In this document: piece by piece, positions 6,162 through 12,687 of the stretch
Layout of the letters: the number at the start of each line of letters is the position of its first letter
Numbering within the stretch: the first letter of the stretch is position 1
Assembly (NCBI GenBank): GCA_039800165.1
Contig: JBDLRH010000040.1
Location: 1-12,687 of the forward strand
Reading direction: 5' to 3'
From: JBDLRH01 sp039800165
Lineage (GTDB): Bacteria > Pseudomonadota > Gammaproteobacteria > Burkholderiales > Burkholderiaceae_C
Length of the DNA stretch: 12,687 bases
Made by a program: the position numbers and the translations under genes
The notes under the pieces: generated by a model
What the model was told of the DNA's origin: nothing
Database searches by the model: none
What the model saw: only the letters and a program-made list of their open reading frames with translations

Positions 6162-7105
6162 GCCGCGTCCCCGACCTTCAGGCCCTTGGGCAGCGGGAAC
6201 TTGGTGGTCTCGACGATGCCGTCCATCTTGCGCACCGACACCGCCCCCAGCGACTTGATGCGCTCGATCACCTGCTGCACCAGGATCTCTGGCGCCGAGG
6301 CACCGGCGGTCAGGCCGATGCGCGACTTGCCCACCACCCACTCGGCCTGCAGCTCTTCCGGCGAATCGACCATGTAGGCGTCCACGCCCAGCTTGCGTGC
6401 CAGCTCGGCCAGCCGGTTGCTATTGGAGCTGGTGGGGCTGCCCACCACGATCACCAGGTCCACCTGCGGCGACAGCAGCTTGATCGCATCTTGCCGGTTC
6501 TGCGTGGCGTAGCAGATGTCCTGCTTCTTCGGTTCGCGCACATTCGGAAAGCGCGCCTTGACGGCTGCGGCAATTTCGGCGGCATCGTCCACGCTCAGCG
6601 TGGTCTGCGTCACTACGGCAATCTTCTCGGTCTGGCGCAGCTTCACGCGCTGCACATCCGCGGTGTCTTCCACCAGGTGGATGCCCTCGTTCAGCTGGCC
6701 CATGGTGCCCTCCACCTCGGGGTGCCCCTTGTGGCCGATCATGATGAATTCGTAGCCCTCTTTGGCCAGCTTGGCCACCTCCACATGCACCTTGGTCACC
6801 AGCGGGCAGGTGGCGTCGAAGATGGTGAAGCCGCGCGCACGCGCTTCGTCCTGCACTGCCTTGCTGACGCCGTGCGCGCTGAACACCAGCGTGGCCCCGG
6901 GCGGCACGTCGGCCAGCTCTTCAATGAAGACGGCGCCCTTGGCCTTGAGGTCGTTGACCACATAGGTGTTGTGCACGATTTCGTGGCGCACATAGATCGG
7001 CGCGCCGAACTTGCGGATGGCGCGCTCGACGATCTCGATGGCGCGGTCCACGCCAGCGCAAAAGCCGCGCGGCTCGGCCAGCACGATCTCTTCTGGAATC
7101 TTCAT
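6158..7105 (-). CDS. ispH: 4-hydroxy-3-methylbut-2-enyl diphosphate reductase
   Basis: IspH (LytB) is the last enzyme of the methylerythritol phosphate pathway, turning HMBPP into IPP and DMAPP with an iron-sulfur cluster. Counting from this ATG (315 aa), the three cluster cysteines are visible: Cys16 in PRGFCAGV, Cys100 in DATCPLVTKVH and Cys198 in ICYATQNRQ. The substrate-binding histidines appear in RHEIVHN and SAHG, the catalytic Glu in HPEVEGTMGQ, and the phosphate-binding SSNSNRL near 226-232. A GTG one codon upstream (7108) is also possible. I prefer ATG at 7105 because the AAGGA ribosome site is then about eight bases away. It lies 22 bp after fkpB, the same neighbour order as in E. 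coli (fkpB-ispH), and overlaps the dehydratase by GTGA. Confidence 0.97.
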   Translation of the reverse strand: MKIPEEIVLAEPRGFCAGVDRAIEIVERAIRKFGAPIYVRHEIVHNTYVVNDLKAKGAVFIEELADVPPGATLVFSAHGVSKAVQDEARARGFTIFDATCPLVTKVHVEVAKLAKEGYEFIMIGHKGHPEVEGTMGQLNEGIHLVEDTADVQRVKLRQTEKIAVVTQTTLSVDDAAEIAAAVKARFPNVREPKKQDICYATQNRQDAIKLLSPQVDLVIVVGSPTSSNSNRLAELARKLGVDAYMVDSPEELQAEWVVGKSRIGLTAGASAPEILVQQVIERIKSLGAVSVRKMDGIVETTKFPLPKGLKVGDAA

Positions 7106-7127
7106 CACGGTTGTCCTTGTGCGGCGC

Positions 7128-7622
7128 TCACAGCACGCCGATCACCAGCGCCTCGAAGGTGACTGGCTGGCCCGCCAGGGGGTGGTTGAAGTCGAACAGC
7201 ACCGCACGCGCGCCGGGGCTGCCGGCCGCATGCCCGGCCTGGCCGACCTGCAGCACCGTGCCCGCGTACTGCCCCATGCCGTCAGGCGTGGGGAACTGCA
7301 CCACGTCGCCCACCGCGTATTCCTCGTGCGGGTCGCCCAGCTCGTCGAGCAGCTGTCGCGCCACCCACTGCTGCAGTTGCGGGTTGCGCTCGCCAAAGGC
7401 CTCGCCTGCGGGCAGCTCGAACTGCACACGCGCGCCCTCCTGCACCCCGATCAGGCGCTGCTCGATGGCCGGCGACAGATCGCCCGCCCCCAGCGACAGC
7501 GTGGCCGGCTGGCCGCCGAAGGTGTTGATGATGTCGCCCGCCGGCCCCGCCAGGCGGTAGTGCAGCGTGAGAAAAGACGCCGCCTGCACCCGGGCAAGCT
7601 CAGTCGAGGCGTTGGCATTCAT
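7128..7622 (-). CDS. fkpB: FKBP-type peptidyl-prolyl cis-trans isomerase, SlpA/FkpB-like
   Basis: This 164-aa protein has the SlyD/SlpA layout: a split FKBP domain (about 14-75 and 132-164) with the inserted flap (IF) chaperone domain between (about 76-130). Recognisable parts are LTLHYRLAGPAGDIINTF (18-35), GAGDLSPAIEQRLIGVQEG (46-64) and DFNHPLAGQPVTFEALVI (144-161), the last being a strong signature of the group. It lacks the metal-binding His-rich tail of SlyD, which favours SlpA/FkpB. The protein speeds proline isomerisation and acts as a folding helper in the cytoplasm. The ATG at 7622 has a GGGGA ribosome site about seven bases upstream; longer frames upstream run antisense through radC. 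It is the first gene of the unit fkpB-ispH-dehydratase-serS-tRNA-Ser. Confidence 0.9.
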   Translation of the reverse strand: MNANASTELARVQAASFLTLHYRLAGPAGDIINTFGGQPATLSLGAGDLSPAIEQRLIGVQEGARVQFELPAGEAFGERNPQLQQWVARQLLDELGDPHEEYAVGDVVQFPTPDGMGQYAGTVLQVGQAGHAAGSPGARAVLFDFNHPLAGQPVTFEALVIGVL

Positions 7623-7640
7623 GGAAGGTCCCCATACACT
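7612..7640 (+). promoter_or_regulatory. Predicted sigma-70-type promoter for radC
   Basis: TTGGCA (7612-7617) and TACACT (7635-7640) are separated by 17 bp, matching the -35 and -10 consensus in 5 and 4 of 6 positions. Transcription would start near 7647, giving a leader of about 48 bases before the radC ATG at 7695. The -35 box lies inside the first codons of the divergent fkpB gene. Confidence 0.5.
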
Positions 7641-7646
7641 GCCCCG

Positions 7647-7652
7647 ATTGTA
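7647..7652 (-). promoter_or_regulatory. Predicted -10 box for the fkpB unit
   Basis: The minus strand reads TACAAT, five of six matches to TATAAT, about 25 bases upstream of the fkpB ATG. No good -35 hexamer is seen at the right spacing, so an activator or an extended contact may be needed, or the match may be chance. It lies directly next to the radC promoter, so the two would share about 40 bp. Confidence 0.35.
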
Positions 7653-7694
7653 GGAAGCCCGCCAGAGGCTCCACGAACCCCGAGGGAGGAACCC

Positions 7695-8369
7695 ATGCTG
7701 CAGCACCTGCCTGCCGAGGCCCGGCCCCGCGAAAAGCTGCTCGCGCGCGGCCCGGCCGCCCTGAGCGATGCCGAGCTGCTGGCACTGGTGCTGCGCACCG
7801 GCGTCACCGGCCAGCCGGTGCTGGCGCTGGCGCAGCAGCTCATCGATGACTTCGGCGGCCTGTCTGGCCTGCTGCACACCGACGCCAGCGACCTGAAGCG
7901 GGTGCGCGGCCTGGGCGGCAACGCCAAGCGCGCCGAGCTTCTGGCGGTGCTGGAGCTGGCGCGCCGCGCCATTGGCGAGCGGCTGCGCGAGCGCGCGGCC
8001 CTGGGCTCGCCAGACGCGGTCAAGCAGTACCTGCAGCTGCACCTGGGGCAGCGCACGCACGAGGTGTTTGCGGTGATGTTCCTCGACACGCAAAACCGCC
8101 TGATCGCGCTGGAAGAGCTGTTTCGCGGCACCCTCACCCAGACCAGCGTGTACCCGCGCGAGGTGGCGGTGCGCGCCCTGCACCACCATGCAGCGGCGGT
8201 GGTGCTGGCGCACAACCACCCCAGCGGCGCGGTGCAGCCCAGCCGTGCCGACGAGGCGCTCACGCAGTCGTTGAAGGCGGCGCTGGCGCTGCTGGACGTG
8301 CGGGTGCTGGACCACATCATCGTGGCGCCCGGGCAGGCCTTGTCCTTCGCCGAGCGCGGGCTGCTGTAG
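7695..8369 (+). CDS. radC: RadC family protein (JAMM/MPN+ domain)
   Basis: The 224-aa protein has an N-terminal helix-hairpin-helix-like region (about 18-92, with ALSDAELLALVLRTG and VRGLGGNAKRAELLAVLELARR). The C-terminal JAMM metalloprotease-like domain has Glu123 and then HNHPSGAVQPSRAD (173-186), giving His173, His175, Ser177 and Asp186 of the zinc site. The family is widespread. Its name comes from an E. coli radiation-sensitivity mutation later traced to another gene, and its true function is unresolved; relatives often travel with mobile elements. A strong ribosome site (GGGAGGA, 7684-7690) precedes the ATG. The length is the usual one for the chromosomal copy. Confidence 0.96.
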   Translation: MLQHLPAEARPREKLLARGPAALSDAELLALVLRTGVTGQPVLALAQQLIDDFGGLSGLLHTDASDLKRVRGLGGNAKRAELLAVLELARRAIGERLRERAALGSPDAVKQYLQLHLGQRTHEVFAVMFLDTQNRLIALEELFRGTLTQTSVYPREVAVRALHHHAAAVVLAHNHPSGAVQPSRADEALTQSLKAALALLDVRVLDHIIVAPGQALSFAERGLL

Positions 8370-8401
8370 TGCCGCAGAATGCAGCGCATGAAGGTGCGGG
8401 C

Positions 8402-9037
8402 ATGAAAGTCCAGTCGCTGCAAGACCTGAAGATCGTGCGCAAGGCGCTGGCCGAGCGGCGCGAGCGTGCCACTGCGCTCGAGGCAGCGCGGCGCGAGGCG
8501 GCACGGCGCGCTGAGGCCGAGGCCAACCTGTTCCGGCGCGCGGCGGGCACGGTGCAGCCGCTGAAGGCGCCCACGCGGGTGCTGATGCCGCCGGTGCCGG
8601 TGGCGCCGATTCCGGTGCAAAGCCAGATCGACGAGCAGCGCGTGCTGCACGAGTCGCTTTCCGACGAATTCGATGCCAGCACCCTGCTGGACGTGGACGA
8701 CGCGCTGAGCTACCGCCGCAGCGGTGTGGGTACCGACGTCACGCGCAAGCTGCGCCGCGGCGACTGGGCCATCCAGCGCGAGATCGACCTGCACGGCCTG
8801 CGCCGCGACGACGCGCGCGAGGCGCTGGGTGCCTTCATCCGCGAGGCGCACAAGCACGGCATCCGCTGCGTGCGGGTGGTGCATGGCAAGGGCCTGGGCT
8901 CGCCGGGCAAGACGCCGGTGCTCAAGGGCCGGGTGCACAGCTGGCTGGTGCAGAAGAAGGAAGTGATCGCCTTCGTGCAGGCGCGGCCGGCCGAAGGCGG
9001 TGCCGGTGCGCTGGTGGTGCTGCTGCAGCCCACCTGA
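8402..9037 (+). CDS. Smr domain protein, SmrB-like (COG2840 type)
   Basis: The 211-aa protein starts with a highly charged helical segment (about 5-47, rich in Ala, Arg and Glu), then a Pro-rich linker (52-72). The C-terminal Smr domain has REIDLHGLRRDDAREALGAFI (127-147) with the DLHG motif at 129-132, RVVHGKGLGSPG (158-169) with the HGKG loop, and a closing GGAGALVVLL strand. Smr domains are nucleases. In E. coli, SmrB cuts mRNA at collided ribosomes, and this protein has the same two-part layout, so a ribosome-rescue role is plausible but inferred. The ATG at 8402 has AAGGTG five bases upstream. An in-frame GTG at 8369 overlaps the radC stop and is less likely. It lies 32 bp after radC in the same direction. 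Confidence 0.9.
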   Translation: MKVQSLQDLKIVRKALAERRERATALEAARREAARRAEAEANLFRRAAGTVQPLKAPTRVLMPPVPVAPIPVQSQIDEQRVLHESLSDEFDASTLLDVDDALSYRRSGVGTDVTRKLRRGDWAIQREIDLHGLRRDDAREALGAFIREAHKHGIRCVRVVHGKGLGSPGKTPVLKGRVHSWLVQKKEVIAFVQARPAEGGAGALVVLLQPT

Positions 9038-9079
9038 GGCCACATCCGAGCGCGCGCGCTCAGGCGCATGCGGGTGCGC

Positions 9080-9469
9080 TCAGCGCGCCACGTTGCGCAT
9101 CCAGTCGGCTGTCTGGAAGAAGCTGCCCTTGAGGCGCTGGCGCAGGTCTTCGGGCACGCCGGTTTCGCCCATCGCCTGATCCATGCACGCCAGCCACTGA
9201 TCGCGCTCGACCAGCCCGATGCGAAACGGCAGGTGCCGTGCGCGCAGCATGGGGTGGCCGAAGCGGTCGGTGTAGTGCGCAGGGCCGCCAAGCCAGCCGC
9301 ACAAGAACCAGAAGAGCTTGTCGCGCGCGTCGTCCAGCGTGTTGCCGTGCGCTGCACGCAGTTCGCGGTACTGCGGCTCGAGGTCCATCAGGTCGTAGAA
9401 GCGGTCGACCAGCGAGCGCACGGCCGCTTCGCCGCCGATCCACTCGAATGGCGTGCCCGGCGCGCTCAT
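9080..9469 (-). CDS. Group II truncated haemoglobin (trHbO-like)
   Basis: This 129-aa cytoplasmic haem protein has the 2-on-2 globin pattern. RFYDLMDLEP (23-32) carries Tyr25 at B10; LFWFLCGWLGGPAHYTDRFG (52-71) covers the CD-E region with the Gly-Gly hinge; LRARHLPFRIG (75-85) has the proximal haem ligand His79 (F8); and ERDQWLACM (88-96) has Trp92 (G8), a hallmark of group II. Such proteins bind oxygen, NO or peroxide. Roles in oxygen scavenging or oxidative and nitrosative stress are suggested for relatives, and the one here is unknown. Its ATG overlaps the TGA of the upstream ABC permease as ATGA, so the two are probably translated together. It converges with the Smr gene across 42 bp. 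Confidence 0.94.
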   Translation of the reverse strand: MSAPGTPFEWIGGEAAVRSLVDRFYDLMDLEPQYRELRAAHGNTLDDARDKLFWFLCGWLGGPAHYTDRFGHPMLRARHLPFRIGLVERDQWLACMDQAMGETGVPEDLRQRLKGSFFQTADWMRNVAR

Positions 9470-12015
9470 TCAGCAGCCCTGCGCAGCGACTCGAGCACCG
9501 GGCGGCGCAGCACCTCGCGCAGGCCCCACCACCCGGCCGCCAGCGCCAGCGCAGCGCCTGCGGCTGCACCGGCCAAAAGCACCCAGGGCGAGGCGGTCCA
9601 CTCGAATTCGAAGGCATAGCGCGCCAGCGCCCAGCCCACCACTGCCGCCACCGCGCTGGCCAGTGCACCGGCCAGCAGGCCCACACCGGCCAGTTCGGCA
9701 CGCTGCATCTGGCGCAGCAGCGACGACTGCGCGCCCATTGCACGCATGATGGCGTATTCGCGGGCGCGCTCTTCGCGCGTGGCGGTGACCGCCGCAAACA
9801 GCACCACCAGGCCAGCGGCCAGGGTGAAGCCGAACAGGAACTCGATGGCGCGGATCACCTTGGCCAGCACGCCCTGCACCTGATTGAGCGTGGCGGTCAT
9901 GTCCACCTGCGTGATGTTGGGAAAGGCTTGCACCAGCCGGCTGTCAAAGCTGCGCTGCCCCGGCACCGGCTGCGGCGCGCGAAAGGCGCTCATGTAGGTC
10001 ATCGGCACGCCTTCGAGCCGGTCCACCGGATACATGATGAAGAAGTTGGCGCGCAGCGAACCCCAGTCCACCTTGCGCAGCGAAGTGATGCGCGACTCAT
10101 GCATCACGCCGGCAATGTCAAAGCGGACCGTGTCGCCAAGCTTCAGGCCCAGCGTGGTGGCAATGCCCTCTTCCACGCTCACGCCGCCGGCTTCGCCTGC
10201 CACCCAGCGCCCGGCCACCACCTGGTTGTGCGCCGGTTGCTGCGCGCTGTGCGACAGGTTGAATTCGCGGTCCACCATGCGGCGTGCGCGATCGTCGGCA
10301 AAGTCTTCGGGCGACATCGAGCGGCCGTTCACCGCCACCAGCCGGCCGCGGATCATCGGGTACCAGTCGTAGCGCGCAACACCCGCATCGCGCAGCGTGC
10401 GCTGGAAGGCGTCGCCCTGCTCGGGCATCACGTTGATGACAAAGCGGTTGGGCGCATCGGCCGGTGTTGCCTTCTGCCAGCTGGCGATCAGGTCGGTGCG
10501 CAGCAGCACCAGCAGCACCAGCGCCAGCAGGCCCACCGCCAGCGAACTGACCTGCACCACCGCATAGCCGGGGCGCGCCGACAGCTGCCGGGTGGCCAGC
10601 ACCAGCCAGCGCGGGGCCGAGCTTTCACGCACCACCACGCGCAGCAGCCGTACGGCCACCAGGCTGAGCCCGGCAAACAGCGCCACCGCCACCGCGAAGC
10701 CACCCACCGCAATCAGGCCCAGCCGCACATCGGCGCTGGTGGCCAGCAGCAGCGCGGCAAAGCCGGCCATGCCCAGCGCCAGCACGCCGGCCGACGCCGG
10801 CCGCAGCGCGCCGAGGTCGCGGCGGATCACCCGCAGCGGCGGCACCTGCGCGAGTTGCAGCACCGGCGGGATGCCGAAGGCCAGCAGCAAGGTCAGGCCC
10901 ATGCCCAGGCCCAGCCCCGCGGGCCACAGCCCGGCGGCCGGCAGCGCTGCATCCACCAGGCCCGACAGAAGCAGGACGAACACATGGTGCATGGCCCAGC
11001 CCGCGGCCACGCCCATCACGCTGGCCACCAGCCCGACGATTGCAAATTCGGTGGTGTAGGCCAGCGCCATGTGCCGCTGGCTCTGGCCCAGCACCCGCAG
11101 CATCGCGCAGTCATCCAGGTGCCGCGCCGCAAAGCCGCGTGCGGCCAGAGCCACCGCCACCGCCGACAGCAGCGCCGACAGCAGCGCTACCAGATTGAGG
11201 AACTTGCTGGCACGGTCCAGCGTCTGGCGCATCTCGGGGCGGCCCGATTCCATGGACTCGAGCCGCACACCGCGCACCTCGGGCTCGCGCAGCCAGGCTT
11301 CGGCCCAGCGCACGAAGTCGCGCACCTGCGCATCGTTGCCCGCCACTGCATAGCGGTAAGTCACGCGGCTGGCCGGCTGCACCAGGCCGGTGGCGGCCAG
11401 ATCGGATTCGCCGATCATCACGCGCGGCGAAAAGCTGCTGAAGCCCGCACCGCGGTCGGGCTCGGTGACGATGACCCGCGCGATGCGCAGCCGCGCGTCG
11501 CCCAGCAGCAGCGCGTCGCCCACCGCCAGCTGCAGCGCATCGAGCAGCGAGGCGTCCACCCACACCTCGCCCGCGCGCGGGATGTCGCGCACCGCCGCGG
11601 CCTGCTCGGGCTGCAGGCCAGGCGCGTCGGCCACGCGCAGGCGCCCGCGCAACGGGTAGCCGTCTTGCACCGCCTTGAGCGCCACCAGCCGCGCGGCGCC
11701 CCCTTGCGCGTCATCCGCGCGCGCCATCGTGGGGAAGGTGATGCTCAGCGCAGACTGCAGGCCCAGTGCCTTTGCCTGGCGCAGCACCACGTCGGGCGTG
11801 CGCTGGTCGCTGGCCACCACCGCATCGCCACCCAGCAGTTGCCGCGCATCACGCGCCAGCCCCGCCTGCAGGCGGTCGGCAAAGAAGCCCACCGAGGTGA
11901 GCGCCGCCACCGCAAGCGTGACCGCCACCCACAGCAGCCGCAGTTCGCCGGCGCGCAGGTCGCGCCACAGCGAGCGCCAGCCGGTGGCAACAAAGTGGGA
12001 AGGCGTGGCGGTCAT
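9466..12015 (-). CDS. ABC transporter permease, YbbP-like with two FtsX domains
   Basis: This 849-aa inner-membrane protein has one membrane helix near the N-terminus (27-46), a large periplasmic domain (about 50-268), an FtsX/MacB-like membrane domain (about 271-395), four central hydrophobic stretches (about 409-506), a second periplasmic domain (about 515-715) and a second FtsX domain (about 722-842). EYAIMRAMGA (753-762) is the coupling segment that touches the ATPase. The layout is that of YbbP, whose partner ATPase YbbA is usually next to it; no ATPase gene lies in this window. Such systems are thought to move or extract lipids or lipoproteins rather than import nutrients. The ATG at 12015 fits the family start (MTATPSHFVATGWRSLWRDL). 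The frame continues to 12129, but that part is leader-like. It is coupled to the globin gene by ATGA. Confidence 0.93.
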   Translation of the reverse strand: MTATPSHFVATGWRSLWRDLRAGELRLLWVAVTLAVAALTSVGFFADRLQAGLARDARQLLGGDAVVASDQRTPDVVLRQAKALGLQSALSITFPTMARADDAQGGAARLVALKAVQDGYPLRGRLRVADAPGLQPEQAAAVRDIPRAGEVWVDASLLDALQLAVGDALLLGDARLRIARVIVTEPDRGAGFSSFSPRVMIGESDLAATGLVQPASRVTYRYAVAGNDAQVRDFVRWAEAWLREPEVRGVRLESMESGRPEMRQTLDRASKFLNLVALLSALLSAVAVALAARGFAARHLDDCAMLRVLGQSQRHMALAYTTEFAIVGLVASVMGVAAGWAMHHVFVLLLSGLVDAALPAAGLWPAGLGLGMGLTLLLAFGIPPVLQLAQVPPLRVIRRDLGALRPASAGVLALGMAGFAALLLATSADVRLGLIAVGGFAVAVALFAGLSLVAVRLLRVVVRESSAPRWLVLATRQLSARPGYAVVQVSSLAVGLLALVLLVLLRTDLIASWQKATPADAPNRFVINVMPEQGDAFQRTLRDAGVARYDWYPMIRGRLVAVNGRSMSPEDFADDRARRMVDREFNLSHSAQQPAHNQVVAGRWVAGEAGGVSVEEGIATTLGLKLGDTVRFDIAGVMHESRITSLRKVDWGSLRANFFIMYPVDRLEGVPMTYMSAFRAPQPVPGQRSFDSRLVQAFPNITQVDMTATLNQVQGVLAKVIRAIEFLFGFTLAAGLVVLFAAVTATREERAREYAIMRAMGAQSSLLRQMQRAELAGVGLLAGALASAVAAVVGWALARYAFEFEWTASPWVLLAGAAAGAALALAAGWWGLREVLRRPVLESLRRAAE

Positions 12016-12059
12016 GGTGGGCTTGCCGGAAGGGCCGCCAGTGTGCCCGAGCGGCTGCA

Positions 12060-12076
12060 CCGGCGCCTTGCGCCGG
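12060..12076 (-). promoter_or_regulatory. Strong hairpin in the permease leader
   Basis: CCGGCGC (12060-12066) and GCGCCGG (12070-12076) form a perfect all-GC 7-bp stem with a 3-base loop, about 45 bases upstream of the permease ATG. No T-run follows on either strand. It may stabilise the leader or affect translation, or mark the left edge of the divergent promoter region. Confidence 0.4.
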
Positions 12077-12164
12077 GCCCATGCCCCGCAAGGCCGTAAG
12101 AGTACCGTCAGCGTCGCAACCATCTGCAACTTGACTTGGTGATTTCCCTAGGCAAAAAGCGCGA

Positions 12165-12180
12165 GTTGACGCAAGTCAAC
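12165..12180 (+). promoter_or_regulatory. FNR/ANR-type operator upstream of fdnG
   Basis: GTTGACGCAAGTCAAC is a perfect palindrome with the layout TTGAC-N4-GTCAA, matching the FNR/CRP-superfamily box (TTGAY-N4-RTCAA). Its centre is 74 bp before the fdnG ATG. If the factor binds at -41.5, transcription would start near 12214, giving a leader of about 33 bases; a CACAAT (12196-12201) is the best -10-like box but sits about six bases closer than ideal. Activation of formate dehydrogenase-N by FNR under low oxygen is known in E. coli, so the site suits the gene. It could also act on the divergent permease-globin pair. Confidence 0.72.
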
Positions 12181-12231
12181 ACGTCCGTGTGTGCGCACAA
12201 TGCAAACGGGGCAGAGTGGTTGCCCTGCATT

Positions 12232-12238
12232 AAAGGAG
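12232..12238 (+). promoter_or_regulatory. Ribosome binding site of fdnG
   Basis: AAAGGAG lies eight bases before the ATG at 12247 and decides this start over the in-frame ATG two codons later. Just upstream, GGGCA (12209-12213) and TGCCC (12221-12225) can form a small hairpin in the leader. Confidence 0.8.
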
Positions 12239-12246
12239 TACTGCCA

Positions 12247-12687
12247 ATGGACATGAACCGTAGGCATTTCTTCCAGGTGAGCGGTGCCGGCTTGGTGGGT
12301 TCGAGCCTTGCTGCACTCGGCTTCTCACCGACGGAAGCACTTGCGCAGACGCGCAACTTCAAGCTCTCCCGTACGACCGAGACCCGCAGCACCTGCCCCT
12401 ACTGCTCGGTGAGCTGCGGCGTGATCATGTACACGATGGGCGACACGGCGAAGAACAACAAGCCGGCCCTGGTGCATGTGGAGGGCGACCCGGATCACCC
12501 GGTCAACCGCGGCACGCTGTGCCCCAAGGGGGCGGGCCTGGCCGACATGATCAACAGCCCGCGCCGCGTGAAGTACCCCGAGGTGCGCGAGCCGGGCTCC
12601 AAGGAATGGAAGCGCATCAGCTGGGATGAGGCGCTGACGCGGATCGCCAAGCACATGAAGGCAGACCGCGACAAGAACTTCATCGCC
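12247..12687 (+). CDS. fdnG: Formate dehydrogenase-N, catalytic alpha subunit (partial, 5' end)
   Basis: The first 147 codons are present and the gene runs off the window. The N-terminus is a Tat signal peptide: NRRHFFQ (4-10) holds the twin arginines, a weakly hydrophobic stretch follows, and cleavage is expected after ALA (31-33). Cys50, Cys53, Cys57 and Cys92 (CPYCSVSC ... LCPKG) bind a [4Fe-4S] cluster at the start of the molybdopterin oxidoreductase domain. The sequence follows E. coli FdnG/FdoG closely (EGDPDHPVNRG, KRISWDEAL, MKADRDKNFI). The enzyme oxidises formate in the periplasm and passes electrons through an Fe-S beta subunit and cytochrome b gamma subunit to quinone; those genes would be expected just downstream. 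The Sec/Cys position of the active site (around residue 196) is outside the window. Confidence 0.95.
   Translation, partial: MDMNRRHFFQVSGAGLVGSSLAALGFSPTEALAQTRNFKLSRTTETRSTCPYCSVSCGVIMYTMGDTAKNNKPALVHVEGDPDHPVNRGTLCPKGAGLADMINSPRRVKYPEVREPGSKEWKRISWDEALTRIAKHMKADRDKNFIA

Noticed and set aside
7619..9043. Minus-strand frames of 450-475 codons opposite radC and the Smr gene, one of which joins the fkpB frame
   Set aside because: Only the last 164 codons of the 7128-8504 frame match FKBP. The rest is antisense to radC/Smr, so the fkpB start is placed at 7622.
9048..9061. Palindrome GAGCGCGCGCGCTC between the convergent Smr and globin genes, as a terminator
   Set aside because: It has no loop and no T-run on either side; alternating GC repeats are common in this DNA.
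9238..12099. Plus-strand reading frame of 953 codons
   Set aside because: It lies antisense to the permease and globin genes, is a His/Arg/Gln/Ala-rich low-complexity product of GC-skewed codon positions, and shows no domain.
12131..12159. TTGACT with a following A-rich stretch as a sigma-70 promoter for fdnG
   Set aside because: The box at -10 spacing (AAAAAG) fits poorly and the FNR site lies downstream of it.

Overview
The window looks like chromosomal DNA of a betaproteobacterium, most likely Burkholderiales and close to Comamonadaceae. This rests on the very GC-rich backbone, the gene order fkpB-ispH-(dehydratase)-serS, and integron attC sites of the chromosomal type whose read-through peptides resemble those common in that group. 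The genus cannot be fixed from sequence alone.

Region 1 (about 1-3520) is an accessory block, visibly less GC-biased than the rest. It is a run of integron gene cassettes, all read on the minus strand, separated by attC recombination sites (GCCTAAC...GTTAGGC). In transcription order the cassettes encode a possible 57-aa protein, a CYTH-domain protein, a GNAT acetyltransferase, a VOC (glyoxalase-fold) protein, an NTF2-like/DUF4440 protein and a second VOC protein. No integrase gene is present on the side where it should lie, so within this window it is an attC cluster without integrase. Two attC sites are broken. One has collapsed so that the CYTH and GNAT genes overlap by ATGA, and the attC remnant now encodes the start of the acetyltransferase. 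The other ends the array at about 385.

Region 2 (about 3280-3840) is the junction with the backbone: tRNA-Ser(CGA) on the minus strand, with a 17-bp near-copy of the tRNA 3' end about 470 bp downstream and a partial inverted copy in between. This suggests that recombination at the tRNA end shaped the boundary.

Region 3 (3875-7622, minus) is a compact housekeeping transcription unit: an FKBP-type prolyl isomerase (fkpB), ispH (isoprenoid synthesis), a PLP-dependent threonine/serine dehydratase-like enzyme coupled to ispH by a GTGA overlap, serS, and then tRNA-Ser. Seryl-tRNA synthetase, a serine tRNA and an enzyme that may consume serine or threonine thus sit in one unit. Divergent from it are radC and an Smr-domain protein on the plus strand (7695-9037).

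Region 4 (9080-12015, minus) is a YbbP-type ABC permease of 849 aa followed by a group II truncated haemoglobin, overlapping by ATGA. Divergent from this pair is the start of fdnG (12247 to the window end), the Tat-exported catalytic subunit of formate dehydrogenase-N. A perfect FNR-type palindrome lies between them, pointing to control by oxygen.
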